Source: Oxalobacteraceae bacterium OTU3CINTB1
GTDB lineage: Bacteria > Pseudomonadota > Gammaproteobacteria > Burkholderiales > Burkholderiaceae_D
Direction of reading: 5' to 3'
NCBI GenBank assembly: GCA_024123955.1
Contig: CP099652.1
Location: forward strand, 2,542,001 to 2,606,000
Length of the DNA stretch: 64,000 bases
Shown here: positions 18,242 to 27,835 of the stretch, piece after piece
Layout of the letters: every line of letters starts with the position of its first letter
Position numbering within the stretch: position 1 is the first letter of the stretch
Notes under the pieces: generated by a model
What the model saw: only the letters and a program-made list of their open reading frames with translations
The model's database searches: none
What the model was told of the DNA's origin: nothing
Translations under genes and position numbers: made by a program

Positions 18242-19456
18242 TTATTTGTTGATGGACTTGCAGAATTGGACGATGCGCCGGGCGGCTTCCAGGCCTTCCT
18301 CCGTTTCGGCGACGAGCGCCATGCGGATGCGGTTGCGGCCCGGATTGGCGCCGTGCGCGTCGCGCGCCAGATAGCTGCCCGGCAGTACCGTGACATTATA
18401 TTCGGCGTACAGGCGCTGCGCGAATTCGGTGTCCGACAGGCCGGTGCGGCTGACGTCCGCCCACAGGTAGAAGCCGGCGTCCGGCAGTTCCACCGTCAGC
18501 ACCTCTTGCAGCAGCGGCGTGATGGCGTTGAATTTCGCGCGGTATTTTTCGCGGTTCTGTTCGACGTGGGTTTCGTCGTTCCAGGCCGCGATCGAGGCAG
18601 CTTGCACGGAAGGGCTCATGGCTCCGCCGTGATAGGTGCGGTACAACAGGAATTTTTTCAGCACGTCGGCGTCGCCTGCCACAAAGCCCGAGCGCATGCC
18701 CGGCACATTGGAGCGCTTCGACAGGCTGCTGAACACCACCAGGCGCGCGTAAGGCGTCTCGACCGTCGACAGGCCCAGGATGTGGGCCGCTTCCAGCGCG
18801 CCCAGGGGCGCTTGCTCGCCGTGGAAAATCTCCGAGTAGCACTCGTCGGCGGCGATGATGAAGTTATAGCGCTCGGACAGGGCGAACAGGTTCTCCCAGT
18901 CGGTCAGTGTCAGCACGGCGCCGGTCGGATTGCCCGGGGAGCACAGGAACAGCAGCGACACGCGTTCCCAGACCGAGGCCGGGATGCTGTCGTAGTCGCA
19001 GCCGAAATTGCGGGCCGGGTCGGAGTTGACGAAGTACGGCTCGGCGCCGGCCAGGTAGGCGGCGCCTTCGTAGATCTGGTAAAACGGGTTGGGACACACC
19101 ACCAGCGACTTGGCCGCCGGATCGATCACCGTCTGCGCCAGCGCGAACAGCGCCTCGCGCGAGCCGTTCACCGGCAGCACCTGGGTGGCCGGATTCAGGG
19201 CCGGCAGGCCGTAGCGGCGCTCCAGCCAGCCGGCGATGGCGCCACGCAGCGCGTCCGAGCCGATGGTGGTCGGGTAGTTGGCCAGGCCGTCGATATTATC
19301 GATCAGCGCCTGCTGGATGAAAGCCGGCGTCGGATGTTTGGGTTCGCCCATGCCAAGGCTGATCGCCTTGTGGCTTGGGCTGGCGCTGACCTGCGAAAAC
19401 AACTGGCGCAGCTTTTCGAACGGATAGGGTTGCAGCTTTTCGAGATGTGGATTCAC
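18242..19456 (-). CDS. dapC: Succinyldiaminopimelate transaminase DapC
   Basis: A class I PLP aminotransferase of 404 residues that converts N-succinyl-2-amino-6-oxopimelate to succinyl-diaminopimelate using glutamate. The PLP lysine is in [18 protein letters not shown]; the NPxG-type loop is [12 protein letters not shown]; the cofactor Asp/Tyr region is [16 protein letters not shown] at 19456 begins [19 protein letters not shown], the usual N-terminus of these enzymes; an ATG at 19507 would add 17 residues. Neither start has a strong ribosome site. It is the first gene of dapC-dapD. The position before dapD makes DapC more likely than another aminotransferase. Confidence 0.9.
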   Translation of the reverse strand: MNPHLEKLQPYPFEKLRQLFSQVSASPSHKAISLGMGEPKHPTPAFIQQALIDNIDGLANYPTTIGSDALRGAIAGWLERRYGLPALNPATQVLPVNGSREALFALAQTVIDPAAKSLVVCPNPFYQIYEGAAYLAGAEPYFVNSDPARNFGCDYDSIPASVWERVSLLFLCSPGNPTGAVLTLTDWENLFALSERYNFIIAADECYSEIFHGEQAPLGALEAAHILGLSTVETPYARLVVFSSLSKRSNVPGMRSGFVAGDADVLKKFLLYRTYHGGAMSPSVQAASIAAWNDETHVEQNREKYRAKFNAITPLLQEVLTVELPDAGFYLWADVSRTGLSDTEFAQRLYAEYNVTVLPGSYLARDAHGANPGRNRIRMALVAETEEGLEAARRIVQFCKSINK

Positions 19457-19644
19457 GTGGCGGACCGGGTGCGGATCGTTGAAAAAGGAACGGCGTAGGT
19501 CAGGCATTATAGCGCCTATGGCGCGCCCGGGTCATTCGCGGCCTGGCCGCTTTGTCATCAGTGCCAAACAGTTAACATGGCGGGATTGCCAATCATGCGA
19601 TACTCGTCGCATTGACAGCACACACAGTAATAAGAGGACGAATC

Positions 19645-21486
19645 ATGGAGCTTTCGGCGGTGGAGCGGGACGAGATGGCGCTCGGTACAAGCGTCAGCCG
19701 GCGTGTGATGGCCGCGAGGCTGATCACGGGACTGCTGCAGGGCGTGCTGCTGTATTGGCTTTACCGCGCCGGCAAGGATGGCGTGTGGCCGGCCACGGCC
19801 CCGTATTTGGCGGTGCCGTTGATGATGCTGGCGCTGTTCCTGCCGGTGCTGCTGGTGTCCAGCATCGGCCATATGCCGGCGCGCAAGGCTGCGGCCTGGC
19901 TGGCGACGGCGTCGCTGGTCATTCTAGCGATGGCGCTGCACGACGCCTGGCGCGGCCACCATGGCTACCCGATGTTCGATAATTGGGCGGAGCGGCGCGT
20001 CTACTCGCCGTCGCAGATACTGGCGCTGTGCAGCGTTCCGTTTTTCTTCATTGCGCAGTCGCTGGTGCTAGCCGGCGTCCATGATCGACGCCGGGTGGCC
20101 GGTTACGGTACCTATTTCGAAATCGCGTGGAAGCTCGGCGTGCAGCTGTTGTTTTCGGTGTTCTTCGTCGGCGCGCTGTTCATGGTGCTGTTCATGGGTG
20201 GCGCGCTGTTCAAGTTGATCAAGTTGACCTTTCTCGAGGAGCTGCTCAGGGAGGCTTGGTTCAATCTGCCGGTGGTCTTCACCGCCTTTTCGTGCGCCAT
20301 GCACATCACCGACGTGCGGCCGGCCATTGTGCGCGGCATCCGCACGTTGCTGCTGGTGCTGATGTCGTGGATCTTGCCGGTGGCGGCGATCATCGTCACC
20401 GGCTTCCTATGCAGCCTGCCGTTCACCGGCCTGCAGGCGCTGTGGGAGACGCGGCATGCCACGTCCGTGCTGTTGTCGGCAGTGGTGGTGCTGGTAGTGT
20501 TGATCAACGCCGCGTTCCAGAACGGGGAGGCGGTGGCCGGCGTCCAGACGATCGTGAGACTGAGCACACGCGCGGCCTGCATCCTGATCTTCCCGCTGAC
20601 CGTCATCGGCATCTACGCGCTCGCGCTGCGGGTGGCGCAGTACGGCTGGACCACCGACCGCATCATCGCGGCGGCCTGCCTGCTGGTGGCCAGCTGCTAC
20701 GCGATCGGCTACGCGTGGGCGGCGTATCAATACGACACCTGGCTGCGCCCCCTCGCGGCCGTCAATGTCGCGGCGGCCTTCTTGACGATCGCGGTGATGC
20801 TGGCGCTGTTTACGCCGATCGCCGATCCGGCGCGCATATCGGTCAATAGCCAGATGGCGCGGCTCGAGAGCGGCAAAACGGCGGTCGGCAAGTTCGACTT
20901 CCGCTATCTGCGCTTCGAGGGTGGGCGCTACGGCAAGGAAGCCCTGGAGCGGCTGAAACTGTGGTCCACCGGCTCCGACGCCGCATCGGTACGCCGGGAG
21001 GCCGCGCTGGTGCTCGCGCTGGCCGACAATCAGCGCTGGACCGGCATCAAGCTCGCGGCGGTGCCGATCTCGGTCGAGGAAAATGTCACCGCGTGGCCTG
21101 CGGGGGCCAAGCTGCCCGCCAGTTTTGTCTCGCAGAAGTGGGAGGCGGTCGTCGACGAAGCCAAGCCAGATTGCCTGAACAGCAAAAAGGGCCGCTGCGA
21201 CGGCTTCATGATCGATATGACCGGCGATGGCATCGACGAAGTGCTTCTAATCGACGTCGGTAGCGGCGACAACGCGCTGATGGCCCAGCGCCCCGATGGC
21301 AGTTGGGCTTTGATCGGCACCATCAACTATCAATATTCGCGCTGCAAACCTCTGCTTGAAAAACTCAAAGCCGGCACCTTTAGCGTGGTTGAGCCCAAGG
21401 CTCGGGAACTGGAGGTCGCCGGTCAGCGAATAGGGCTGACCATGCTCCCCGTGTCGCCGGAAGCCGGCTGTAAGGCGATCAAGTAG
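19645..21486 (+). CDS. DUF4153-like polytopic membrane protein
   Basis: A 613-residue protein with about ten hydrophobic helices in the first 400 residues. A soluble C-terminal domain (about 405-613) follows, with YLRFEGGRYGKEALERL and a DMTGDGIDEVLLIDV stretch that resembles a calcium-binding FG-GAP or VCBS-like loop. The membrane part fits DUF4153. The ATG at 19645 has AGAGGA upstream. It is divergent from dapC across about 190 bases. The FG-GAP-like loop in the extra-membrane part is unusual for a DUF4153 protein. Function unknown. Confidence 0.75.
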   Translation: MELSAVERDEMALGTSVSRRVMAARLITGLLQGVLLYWLYRAGKDGVWPATAPYLAVPLMMLALFLPVLLVSSIGHMPARKAAAWLATASLVILAMALHDAWRGHHGYPMFDNWAERRVYSPSQILALCSVPFFFIAQSLVLAGVHDRRRVAGYGTYFEIAWKLGVQLLFSVFFVGALFMVLFMGGALFKLIKLTFLEELLREAWFNLPVVFTAFSCAMHITDVRPAIVRGIRTLLLVLMSWILPVAAIIVTGFLCSLPFTGLQALWETRHATSVLLSAVVVLVVLINAAFQNGEAVAGVQTIVRLSTRAACILIFPLTVIGIYALALRVAQYGWTTDRIIAAACLLVASCYAIGYAWAAYQYDTWLRPLAAVNVAAAFLTIAVMLALFTPIADPARISVNSQMARLESGKTAVGKFDFRYLRFEGGRYGKEALERLKLWSTGSDAASVRREAALVLALADNQRWTGIKLAAVPISVEENVTAWPAGAKLPASFVSQKWEAVVDEAKPDCLNSKKGRCDGFMIDMTGDGIDEVLLIDVGSGDNALMAQRPDGSWALIGTINYQYSRCKPLLEKLKAGTFSVVEPKARELEVAGQRIGLTMLPVSPEAGCKAIK

Positions 21487-21520
21487 CGCGGCCGCCTAGC
21501 GAGTCAGCCGCAGTGCTAAG

Positions 21521-22495
21521 TCAGCGTTGCGCCTGGCGCCATACCTGCTGGGCCACGCGCATCATGTTGCGGCCCATGACCAGGGCGGTGTCGGCGTCGC
21601 TCATGCCGACGTTGCGCAGCGCGGCGGCCAGTTCGCGCCACACTTCCGGCGGGGTGAAGGTTGGCGGTTTGTCGGCGCGGTACCCGGCCGATGCCGGCCA
21701 CCAGTGGGCCGGATCGAATTCGCCCGGCGGCGTATCGTCCAGGCCCGCCTGCTGGAAGCACAGATCGAGGCCGATGCCGGCGTGCGCCACCCCTACCAGA
21801 TCGGCGATATAGGCGACGTGGCGTGCGACGTCGTCCGCTCCAGGGTTGTCGGCGCCGACAAACCACGACAGGCCCGACACGCACACCACACCGCCGGTTT
21901 CGGCGCAGGCGCGGATTTGCTCGTCGGTGACGTTGCGCCCATGCGGAACCAGTGAGTAGGCGTTGGTATGGCTGAAAATCACCGGCTTGGACGACGCCGC
22001 CATGATATCGAGGCTGCACATGCGGCCCGTGTGCGAACAATCCATCAGTATGCCGGCATCGTTGATGGCGGCCACCATGCTGTGTCCGAGGGGCGTCAGG
22101 CCGCGCGGCAGGTCGTGGCAGCCGTCGGCCACAGTGTTGTTGCGGTTGTAGGCGAGGTGGATCTGGCGCACGCCCAGCTCCGCGTAAAGCGCCACCATCT
22201 CCGGCTGGTCCAGCAGCGGCATGGCGCCTTCGAGGTCGAAGGTGATGGCCATGCGGCCGTCGGCGGCCGCCTTGATGATGTCGTCCACGCTGGAGACCAG
22301 CGTATAGCGTTCCGGTTCGGCGGCGATGGTGGCGCGGTAGCCGGCGATCACGGACATGACCTGCGACACCGGATTCATATCGCCCCCCACGTTCAACGAG
22401 ACATAGTTCACGCCGGCCGCGTGCAGCTTGCGCACGGGCGTGAAGTCGGCGTGCGGGTGCTGCGGAAGGCAAACGTGGGCGTCCCAGTTGATCAT
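21521..22495 (-). CDS. Membrane dipeptidase-like peptidase, family M19
   Basis: A 324-residue metal-dependent hydrolase of the renal dipeptidase (M19) family. Zinc ligands appear in NWDAHVCLP (the HxD-like start), FDLEGAMPL (Glu), MDCSHTGR (His) and IFSHTNAYSLVPHGRN (His, with the family SHS/SHTN block). The C-terminal region GIGLDLCFQQ supplies the conserved Asp. It would cut small dipeptides, often with a D-residue or unusual C-terminal residue. No signal peptide is visible, so it is probably cytoplasmic. It converges with the DUF4153 gene. The substrate cannot be told. Confidence 0.87.
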   Translation of the reverse strand: MINWDAHVCLPQHPHADFTPVRKLHAAGVNYVSLNVGGDMNPVSQVMSVIAGYRATIAAEPERYTLVSSVDDIIKAAADGRMAITFDLEGAMPLLDQPEMVALYAELGVRQIHLAYNRNNTVADGCHDLPRGLTPLGHSMVAAINDAGILMDCSHTGRMCSLDIMAASSKPVIFSHTNAYSLVPHGRNVTDEQIRACAETGGVVCVSGLSWFVGADNPGADDVARHVAYIADLVGVAHAGIGLDLCFQQAGLDDTPPGEFDPAHWWPASAGYRADKPPTFTPPEVWRELAAALRNVGMSDADTALVMGRNMMRVAQQVWRQAQR

Positions 22496-22612
22496 GGTGT
22501 TTTCTTTGTCGAAAAGCTCACTCTACCCGAGAACGGCGCCGCGTGCCAAGGGCTGGCGCTGCCGCATGCTTTATACTGTCGGCCAATTCACACGCTTACT
22601 TCATAGGCCAAC

Positions 22613-23866
22613 ATGTCATTTGCTTCGCTGGGCCTTGCTCCCTCCCTGATCAACGCGGTCACCGAAATCGGCTATCTGGAGCCGACGGCGATCCAGAGCG
22701 CCGCCATTCCCGCCATTTTGCGTGGCGAAGACGTGCTGGGCGCGGCGCAGACGGGTTCCGGCAAAACCGCAGCCTTCGCGCTGCCGCTGCTGCAGGCGTT
22801 GCTGGACAACCGCAGCGGTCCGCGCCAGCTGCATGGCCTGATCCTGGTGCCGACCCGCGAGCTGGCGGCGCAGGTGGGCGAATCGGTGCGCAAGCTGGCG
22901 TCACACCTGTCGATGCAGGTGAAGGTGTCGATCGTGTTCGGCGGCGTGTCGATCAATCCGCAAATGATGGCGCTGCGAGGCGGCGCCGACATCGTCATCG
23001 CCACGCCTGGCCGGTTGCTGGACCTGATCGACCATAACGCGTTGAAGATATCGCGCACGGCGATGCTGGTGCTGGACGAGGCGGACCGCCTGCTGGACCT
23101 GGGCTTCAGCGAGGAGTTGAACCGGATACTGGAGCTGCTGCCGAAGCAGCGCCAGAACCTGTTTTTCTCGGCGACGTTCCCGCCGGCGGTGCAGGCGCTG
23201 GCCGACAGCATGCTGAATCAACCGACCCGTATCGAAGTGCTGTCCGAGCCGTTGAGCAAGCCCGATATCGCCCAGCGCGCGATCATGGTCGACGTGTCGC
23301 GCCGTACCATGCTGCTCAAGCATCTGATCCAGGAGCAAAAGTGGAGCAGGGTGCTGGTGTTCGTCGCCACCAAGTACGCGGCGGAACACGTGGCCGACAA
23401 ATTGAATCGCAACGGCATCCGCGCCGGCGCCTTCCATGGGGAATTCAGCCAGGGTGCGCGCACCGAGGTGCTGGGCGATTTCAAGGCCAGCCGCCTGCAG
23501 GTGCTGGTGGCGACCGACGTCGCCGCGCGCGGCATCGACATCGCGCGCCTGCCGGCGGTGGTCAACTACGACTTGCCGCGTTCCGCCGTCGACTACACCC
23601 ACCGCATCGGCCGCACCGGCCGCGCCGGCGAGAGCGGTGTGGCGATCAGCTTCGTCAGCGCCGAGACCGAGCAGCATTTCCGTTTGATCGAGAAGCGCCA
23701 GGATATTCTGCTGCCGCGCGAGCGGGTCGCCGGCTTCGAACCGGTGGAGACGCTGCCCCCGCCGGCGGCCGGTTCGGTCACCGATACGGTCAACGGCGGC
23801 ATCAAGGGCAAGCGCAAGAGCAAGAAGGACAAGCTGCGCGAAGCGGCTGCCCGTGAAAGCGACTAA
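22613..23866 (+). CDS. rhlE: DEAD-box RNA helicase, RhlE type
   Basis: A 417-residue ATP-dependent RNA helicase. Q motif: MSFASLGLAPSLINAV and PTAIQSAAIP. Motif I is AQTGSGKT; Ia PTRELAAQV; II VLDEADRL; III FFSATFPP; IV VLVFVATK; V ATDVAARGIDI; VI HRIGRTGRAG. The C-terminal tail after residue 385 is short, Lys/Arg-rich (GIKGKRKSKKDKLREAA) and likely binds RNA. The lack of a DbpA RNA-recognition domain favours RhlE. It acts in ribosome assembly or RNA turnover. Its stop is followed by the doublet palindromic repeat at 23893. Confidence 0.9.
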   Translation: MSFASLGLAPSLINAVTEIGYLEPTAIQSAAIPAILRGEDVLGAAQTGSGKTAAFALPLLQALLDNRSGPRQLHGLILVPTRELAAQVGESVRKLASHLSMQVKVSIVFGGVSINPQMMALRGGADIVIATPGRLLDLIDHNALKISRTAMLVLDEADRLLDLGFSEELNRILELLPKQRQNLFFSATFPPAVQALADSMLNQPTRIEVLSEPLSKPDIAQRAIMVDVSRRTMLLKHLIQEQKWSRVLVFVATKYAAEHVADKLNRNGIRAGAFHGEFSQGARTEVLGDFKASRLQVLVATDVAARGIDIARLPAVVNYDLPRSAVDYTHRIGRTGRAGESGVAISFVSAETEQHFRLIEKRQDILLPRERVAGFEPVETLPPPAAGSVTDTVNGGIKGKRKSKKDKLREAAARESD

Positions 23867-23892
23867 TTAGGTGGTACCAAAGTTTTCTAAAT

Positions 23893-23980
23893 CACGTAGG
23901 GCGGATTAGGCGGCACGCCGCAATCCGCCAAGCGTTGCCCACGGCTCATGGCGGATTACGCTACGCTAATCCGCCCTACG
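23893..23980. repeat. Palindromic intergenic repeat, B-A inverted doublet
   Basis: Two units in inverted orientation: CGTAGGGCGGATTAG with the B-type loop (GCGGCACGCCG) at the left, and GGCGGATTACGCTACGC ending CCCTACG (A-type, inverted) at the right. The outer arms CGTAGGGCGGATTAG and CTAATCCGCCCTACG pair perfectly, so the whole element can also fold into one long hairpin. It lies between the convergent stops of rhlE and the SUI1 gene. Confidence 0.88.
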
Positions 23981-23990
23981 GAATTCAACA

Positions 23991-24341
23991 TCAGCCGCCG
24001 GTGCGTTTGGGGTTGTGGCCCTGTTTTTTCAGCGTTTCCATCACCAGGTCGCAGTGATCGCCCTGGATCTCGATCACGCCATCCTTGACGGTGCCGCCGG
24101 AGCCGCAAGCACCGCGCAGCTGCTTGCCCAGCAGGGCCAGGGCGATGGCGTCGAGCGCCAGCCCCTTGACCAAGGTGACGGTTTTGCCGCCACGTCCCTT
24201 GGACTCACGCGACACCTTGACGTTGCCGTCGCCCGCTGGCTTGGCTTTGGCGGCCGTCTTGCAGACGCAATCGGCCAGCGGCTTGCCGCAATCGGGGCAG
24301 ATGCGGCCCGTCTCGGTCGAATAAACGAGGCGGGTGCTCAT
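23991..24341 (-). CDS. SUI1/YciH family translation factor
   Basis: A 116-residue protein with an N-terminal Cys pair (RICPDCGKPLADCVC, possibly zinc-binding) and a C-terminal SUI1 domain (about 40-116; KTVTLVKGL, GKQLRGACGSGGTVKDG, IEIQGDHCDLV). It is the bacterial homologue of eIF1, called YciH in E. coli, where it affects start-site choice and stress translation. The ATG overlaps the stop of the nucleoside hydrolase gene as ATGA, so translation is probably coupled. It is the last gene of the run from the LysR gene down. Confidence 0.9.
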   Translation of the reverse strand: MSTRLVYSTETGRICPDCGKPLADCVCKTAAKAKPAGDGNVKVSRESKGRGGKTVTLVKGLALDAIALALLGKQLRGACGSGGTVKDGVIEIQGDHCDLVMETLKKQGHNPKRTGG

Positions 24342-25318
24342 GGCTTGTCCTCCAGCAGTCGCGGCATCAGGATGTTGAAGAAGCGTTTTTGATCGGACGC
24401 CAGGCAGACCGCCGCATTCGGCTTGCCCGCTTCCTCGCGGGTGTAGCCGTCGTCGCTGACGACGATGCGCAGCTGCGTGGTGGGGCACGTTGCGGGATCG
24501 ATCAGCCACGTCACCGGCACCACGTCGAACAGCGACGGCATATTGCTCGACCAGGGCTGGTAGGCGTCGATCCACTGGTGGTACATCAGCGCCAGCGCGT
24601 CCGTGACGGGCGAGCCGTGGCCGAGCAGCGCGTTGCGCTCCACTTCATCGAGGCGTATCTGCGTCGAGTCGAGCGGCATCATCACGATCGGCACGCCGGA
24701 TGTGAACAGCTTTTGCGCGCCGCCGATATCGGAGGCGATGTTGTATTCCTTGTCCGCGGGCCGCGCCGGCACGTACTGCGATTTGCGGTAGCCGGCGCGC
24801 ACCGAGCCGCCCATCATCGCCACCTGTTTCAGCTTGCCGAAAGTGGCGGGGTCGCGCTCGATGGCGGCGCCGACGTTGGTCAGCGGGCCAAGCGCCAGCA
24901 GCGTGATCTGGCCGGGCTGTCGTTTGATCTGATCCAGCAGGAAGTCCACCGCCGCCACCTTGGCCGGCAGCGTGCCGCGCCGGGCGTAGCGCGCCTGCGT
25001 GAACGGCTGTGGATTGCCGGTGCTGGCGATGCCCTGTGCGACAGGGATGCCGGAGTGGCCCGTTTCGCGCAGCATGCGCTCCAGCAGCTGCGCGCGTAGC
25101 GCGGTGTCGCCCCACGCGGTGGTGATGCCGACGATCTCGATCTCCGGGCTTTGCAGCAGCAGCGCCAGCGCGAAGGAATCGTCGATGTCGTCGCCGATGT
25201 CCATGTCGACGATGACCTTGATCTTGTCGGCGGAATGGGCCGGCGGCGCCAGCATGGCGCACGACAGCGCGATTATGGAGAGCAGGCCGCGCAGCGGTCG
25301 GGATAGGGAATAAGTCAT
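24338..25318 (-). CDS. Exported inosine/uridine-preferring nucleoside hydrolase
   Basis: A 326-residue protein with a Sec signal peptide (to about residue 30, LAPPAHSA). The IUNH calcium site is VDMDIGDDIDDSFAL, and family blocks TLLALGPLTNVGAAI and VAMMGGSV follow. It would split the N-glycosidic bond of ribonucleosides in the periplasm so the base can be taken up. It sits downstream of a MlaE/MlaD pair and a lipoprotein. The signal peptide is unusual, since most bacterial nucleoside hydrolases are cytoplasmic, but exported forms are known. The exact base preference cannot be told. Confidence 0.9.
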   Translation of the reverse strand: MTYSLSRPLRGLLSIIALSCAMLAPPAHSADKIKVIVDMDIGDDIDDSFALALLLQSPEIEIVGITTAWGDTALRAQLLERMLRETGHSGIPVAQGIASTGNPQPFTQARYARRGTLPAKVAAVDFLLDQIKRQPGQITLLALGPLTNVGAAIERDPATFGKLKQVAMMGGSVRAGYRKSQYVPARPADKEYNIASDIGGAQKLFTSGVPIVMMPLDSTQIRLDEVERNALLGHGSPVTDALALMYHQWIDAYQPWSSNMPSLFDVVPVTWLIDPATCPTTQLRIVVSDDGYTREEAGKPNAAVCLASDQKRFFNILMPRLLEDKP

Positions 25319-25324
25319 TCGTAA

Positions 25325-25996
25325 TCAGGTTTTATTGGTGATCAGGTCGATGCGGCGTTTGATGCGCTGGGCTTCGGCGGCGTCTCCGGCTTGCTCGGCG
25401 CGCATGGCCTGCACGCCCAGCCACGCCAGCAGCGGACGGCGCCAGCCTTGCGCCGATGCGGTTTCCACGGCGTCTGCCAGCACCGCCGGCGTGGCCTTGT
25501 TCGCGCGCAGCAGCACGCCGGAGGCGACCAGTTTAGATAGCGGGTCCGCGATCGCCTGCGCGGCGCCGGCGGCGGCCGTGTCGGTGGAGGCCAACGCTAC
25601 CGGCTGGTGCTGCGCGGGCAGCAAGGCTGCATCGGCGGCGCCGGCGCGGCCGGAAAGATAGGCGGCGTAGGCGCGGTCTGCGGGGCTGGCGTCCGCCGCC
25701 AGCTTGTCGAAACCGGCGCAGTCCTCGAAAACGAGCGACGCCACGCGGGCGGCGCAGCGTATCAATTCGGCGCGGATGATCAGATCGACCTTGCCGGTGC
25801 TGCCCAGCGCGTCGCGGGCGCGTTTGTATTCGGCTTCCTCGACGCGGGCGTTGCCGGTCATGTAGGCGGCGGTGGAGCGCTCTATCGAGCTTTGGGCGTT
25901 CATTTGCCAGTCCGGCACCGGCGGGTTGTTGCCGCAGGCGGCCAGCAGGGCGGCCACGGACATGGCGGCGGCGATCAGCGGAGCGGTACTTTTCAT
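25325..25996 (-). CDS. Predicted lipoprotein, unknown function
   Basis: A 223-residue protein with a lipobox LLAAC at about residues 17-21 after a typical signal, so it is probably anchored in the outer membrane. The mature part is helical and Ala-rich (for example AAYMTGNARVEEAEYKRARDA), with paired helices in the style of short tetratricopeptide-like repeats. Its ATG overlaps the mlaD-like stop as ATGA, tying it to the MlaE/MlaD pair. In related lipid-transport operons the last gene is an auxiliary lipoprotein; this one does not look like the usual PqiC/DUF330 type. Confidence 0.8.
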   Translation of the reverse strand: MKSTAPLIAAAMSVAALLAACGNNPPVPDWQMNAQSSIERSTAAYMTGNARVEEAEYKRARDALGSTGKVDLIIRAELIRCAARVASLVFEDCAGFDKLAADASPADRAYAAYLSGRAGAADAALLPAQHQPVALASTDTAAAGAAQAIADPLSKLVASGVLLRANKATPAVLADAVETASAQGWRRPLLAWLGVQAMRAEQAGDAAEAQRIKRRIDLITNKT

Positions 25997-26973
25997 GGCA
26001 GTTTAATCTCCGTATCGCGTTTGAACGGCCATTTCTTATTGATTTCGTTGACCAGTTGTTCGACCCGCCGCAGGCTGCTTTCCACCTCCGCGCGTAGCGT
26101 GCCCAGATCGGCGGTGGCTTCCTTGGCGTTGGCGCCGACGGCTTGCGCCTCCACCAGCACCGCGTCCATCTTTTTCAGGCTGTTGCGGGCGTCGGCCAGC
26201 AATCCGTTCAGCTGGACGATGGCGGCCTGCGCATCGGTCACCACGCCTTGCGGCCCGAAGACCTGGGTGTCCGCGTGGCCGATCAGGCTATCGGCCTTGG
26301 TGGCCAAAGCGTTGACCGTGACCAGCAGCTTGTTGGCGCGCTCGGTCAACTGCTGCGCATTTTTGTCGTCGCCTGCGATCAGTCCCATGGCGCCGGACGG
26401 TCCGTTGAGTTTTCCGGTCACGCCCTGGATGTTGGCCAGGCTGGCAGCGAGCGCGGAATTTTCCGCCGTTAGCGTGTTGAGGTTTTCCAGCAGGTCGCGC
26501 GCCGTGGCCAGCAGGCGCGGAATTTCGGCCCCCGGGTCGCCCACCAGCAGCGCGCGCGCTGCCCCTTCCTCCAGCGGCGGGTCGGCCGGAATGCCGGTGA
26601 ACGCGCGCAGCTTGGCGCCGCCCACCAGCCCGCGCTCCAAGGTAAAGATGCTGGACTTGCGCAGCCAGTGCGCGTCGTCGCGCGGCACATCGACGACGAT
26701 GCGGGCCTTGCCTTCCTTGCTCAATTCGATGCGGCGCACACGCCCGATCGGGAAGCCTGCGAAGGTGACGTCCATGCCGACGACAACGCCCTCGGAGTCG
26801 TCCGCCTCCAGGAACAGCGTTTGCGTTGATTCGAAGGCGCCGCGCGCGTACAGCAGATAGACCGCCGCGCCGGCCACCAGCAACACCATGATCACCAACA
26901 GCACTGCGGCTTTGAATTCGGCGTTGCGCACGGGCGGCGCGGTGTGGGTTGTTTGGGTTGGTTGTTCAGTCAT
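25993..26973 (-). CDS. MCE-domain protein, MlaD type
   Basis: A 326-residue membrane-anchored periplasmic protein. One N-terminal TM helix (about 24-44) is followed by an MCE domain (about 50-140, with VVVGMDVTFAGFPIGRVRRIEL) and a long helical region (about 150-315). The helical part, as in single-MCE proteins, may form a hexameric channel for lipid passage between the two membranes. It follows the MlaE-like permease by 21 bases and overlaps the lipoprotein gene by 4. No ATPase gene is present in the operon. The substrate is probably phospholipid, by family. Confidence 0.88.
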   Translation of the reverse strand: MTEQPTQTTHTAPPVRNAEFKAAVLLVIMVLLVAGAAVYLLYARGAFESTQTLFLEADDSEGVVVGMDVTFAGFPIGRVRRIELSKEGKARIVVDVPRDDAHWLRKSSIFTLERGLVGGAKLRAFTGIPADPPLEEGAARALLVGDPGAEIPRLLATARDLLENLNTLTAENSALAASLANIQGVTGKLNGPSGAMGLIAGDDKNAQQLTERANKLLVTVNALATKADSLIGHADTQVFGPQGVVTDAQAAIVQLNGLLADARNSLKKMDAVLVEAQAVGANAKEATADLGTLRAEVESSLRRVEQLVNEINKKWPFKRDTEIKLP

Positions 26974-26994
26974 GGTTTTTCGGGCTAACGCCGC

Positions 26995-27783
26995 TTAATA
27001 GTAGTTGCCCATCAATGAGGCCACTTCGATGAGGAGGATCATGGCGAACAGCCGCACCATGTCCGACAGGCCGTGCGTGACCTTGACGCGGTAATTGCCG
27101 CCGAAGTAGAACGAGGACGCCATCGGAATCAGGCCGACGGCAAAGCTGAAGAACACCACCTTCAGCACCAGTATCAGCGTGACGGCGGGGTTGAATACCT
27201 GGCCGACCACGCGCGTGTAGCCGGTCAGCGCCCAAGGCGTGAAACCGTACAACGTCAGATAGGCCAGGATCAGGGTCAGCACGCAGCTGACGGCGGCCAG
27301 CATCCAGACGGCGAAGACGCCGGCGGCGACGCGCGGGAAAAATTCGCCACTCAGTTCCTGCACCGTGGCGACGGTACCGGTGCCGCGCCCTTGCGAGAAC
27401 TCCAGGCCGGCCGGTAAAGTGGTGCGCAAGGCGACGAAGGCGGCGGCGGTCAATGGAATCAGCTCCAGCACCAGCACCCGGACCACCATCTCCAGCGCGA
27501 AGCGCGACAGGCCGTAGCTGAGCGAGGTGACCACCACGATCCGGATCAGCACCAGGCTGACCAACGCGGACAACACGCCGAACCACGCCAGGTTGGGCAC
27601 CGTGTCGGCCACCAGATGGCGCGCCAGCACGGGGCGGTTGGCGCGGCCGTAGGTGGCCGGCGTGAGTGCCACGGAGAGCATCAGCACCGCGAACTGCGCC
27701 AGCCGCCACCACGTCTGCAGCCAGTCCACCGCGCCATGGTGGAGCCGTTGCAATATGGATGGAGTCGATGCTTGTGCGTTCAT
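26995..27783 (-). CDS. ABC transporter permease, MlaE type
   Basis: A 262-residue inner-membrane permease of the MlaE family with five to six helices. The family block is EFFPRVAAGVFAVW, and the late region ends LIEVASLMGNYY. MlaE proteins work with an MCE ring and an MlaF ATPase to move phospholipids between membranes. The MCE protein follows, but no MlaF gene lies in the operon, so the ATPase must come from elsewhere or the pair works without one. The N-terminus lacks a STAS domain. It follows the LysR gene by 52 bases on the same strand. Confidence 0.87.
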   Translation of the reverse strand: MNAQASTPSILQRLHHGAVDWLQTWWRLAQFAVLMLSVALTPATYGRANRPVLARHLVADTVPNLAWFGVLSALVSLVLIRIVVVTSLSYGLSRFALEMVVRVLVLELIPLTAAAFVALRTTLPAGLEFSQGRGTGTVATVQELSGEFFPRVAAGVFAVWMLAAVSCVLTLILAYLTLYGFTPWALTGYTRVVGQVFNPAVTLILVLKVVFFSFAVGLIPMASSFYFGGNYRVKVTHGLSDMVRLFAMILLIEVASLMGNYY

Positions 27784-27835
27784 GTTGGCATCTTAGCACC
27801 GGGACGGCGTGCGCAGGTGTTCGTCATGGTCTTCC

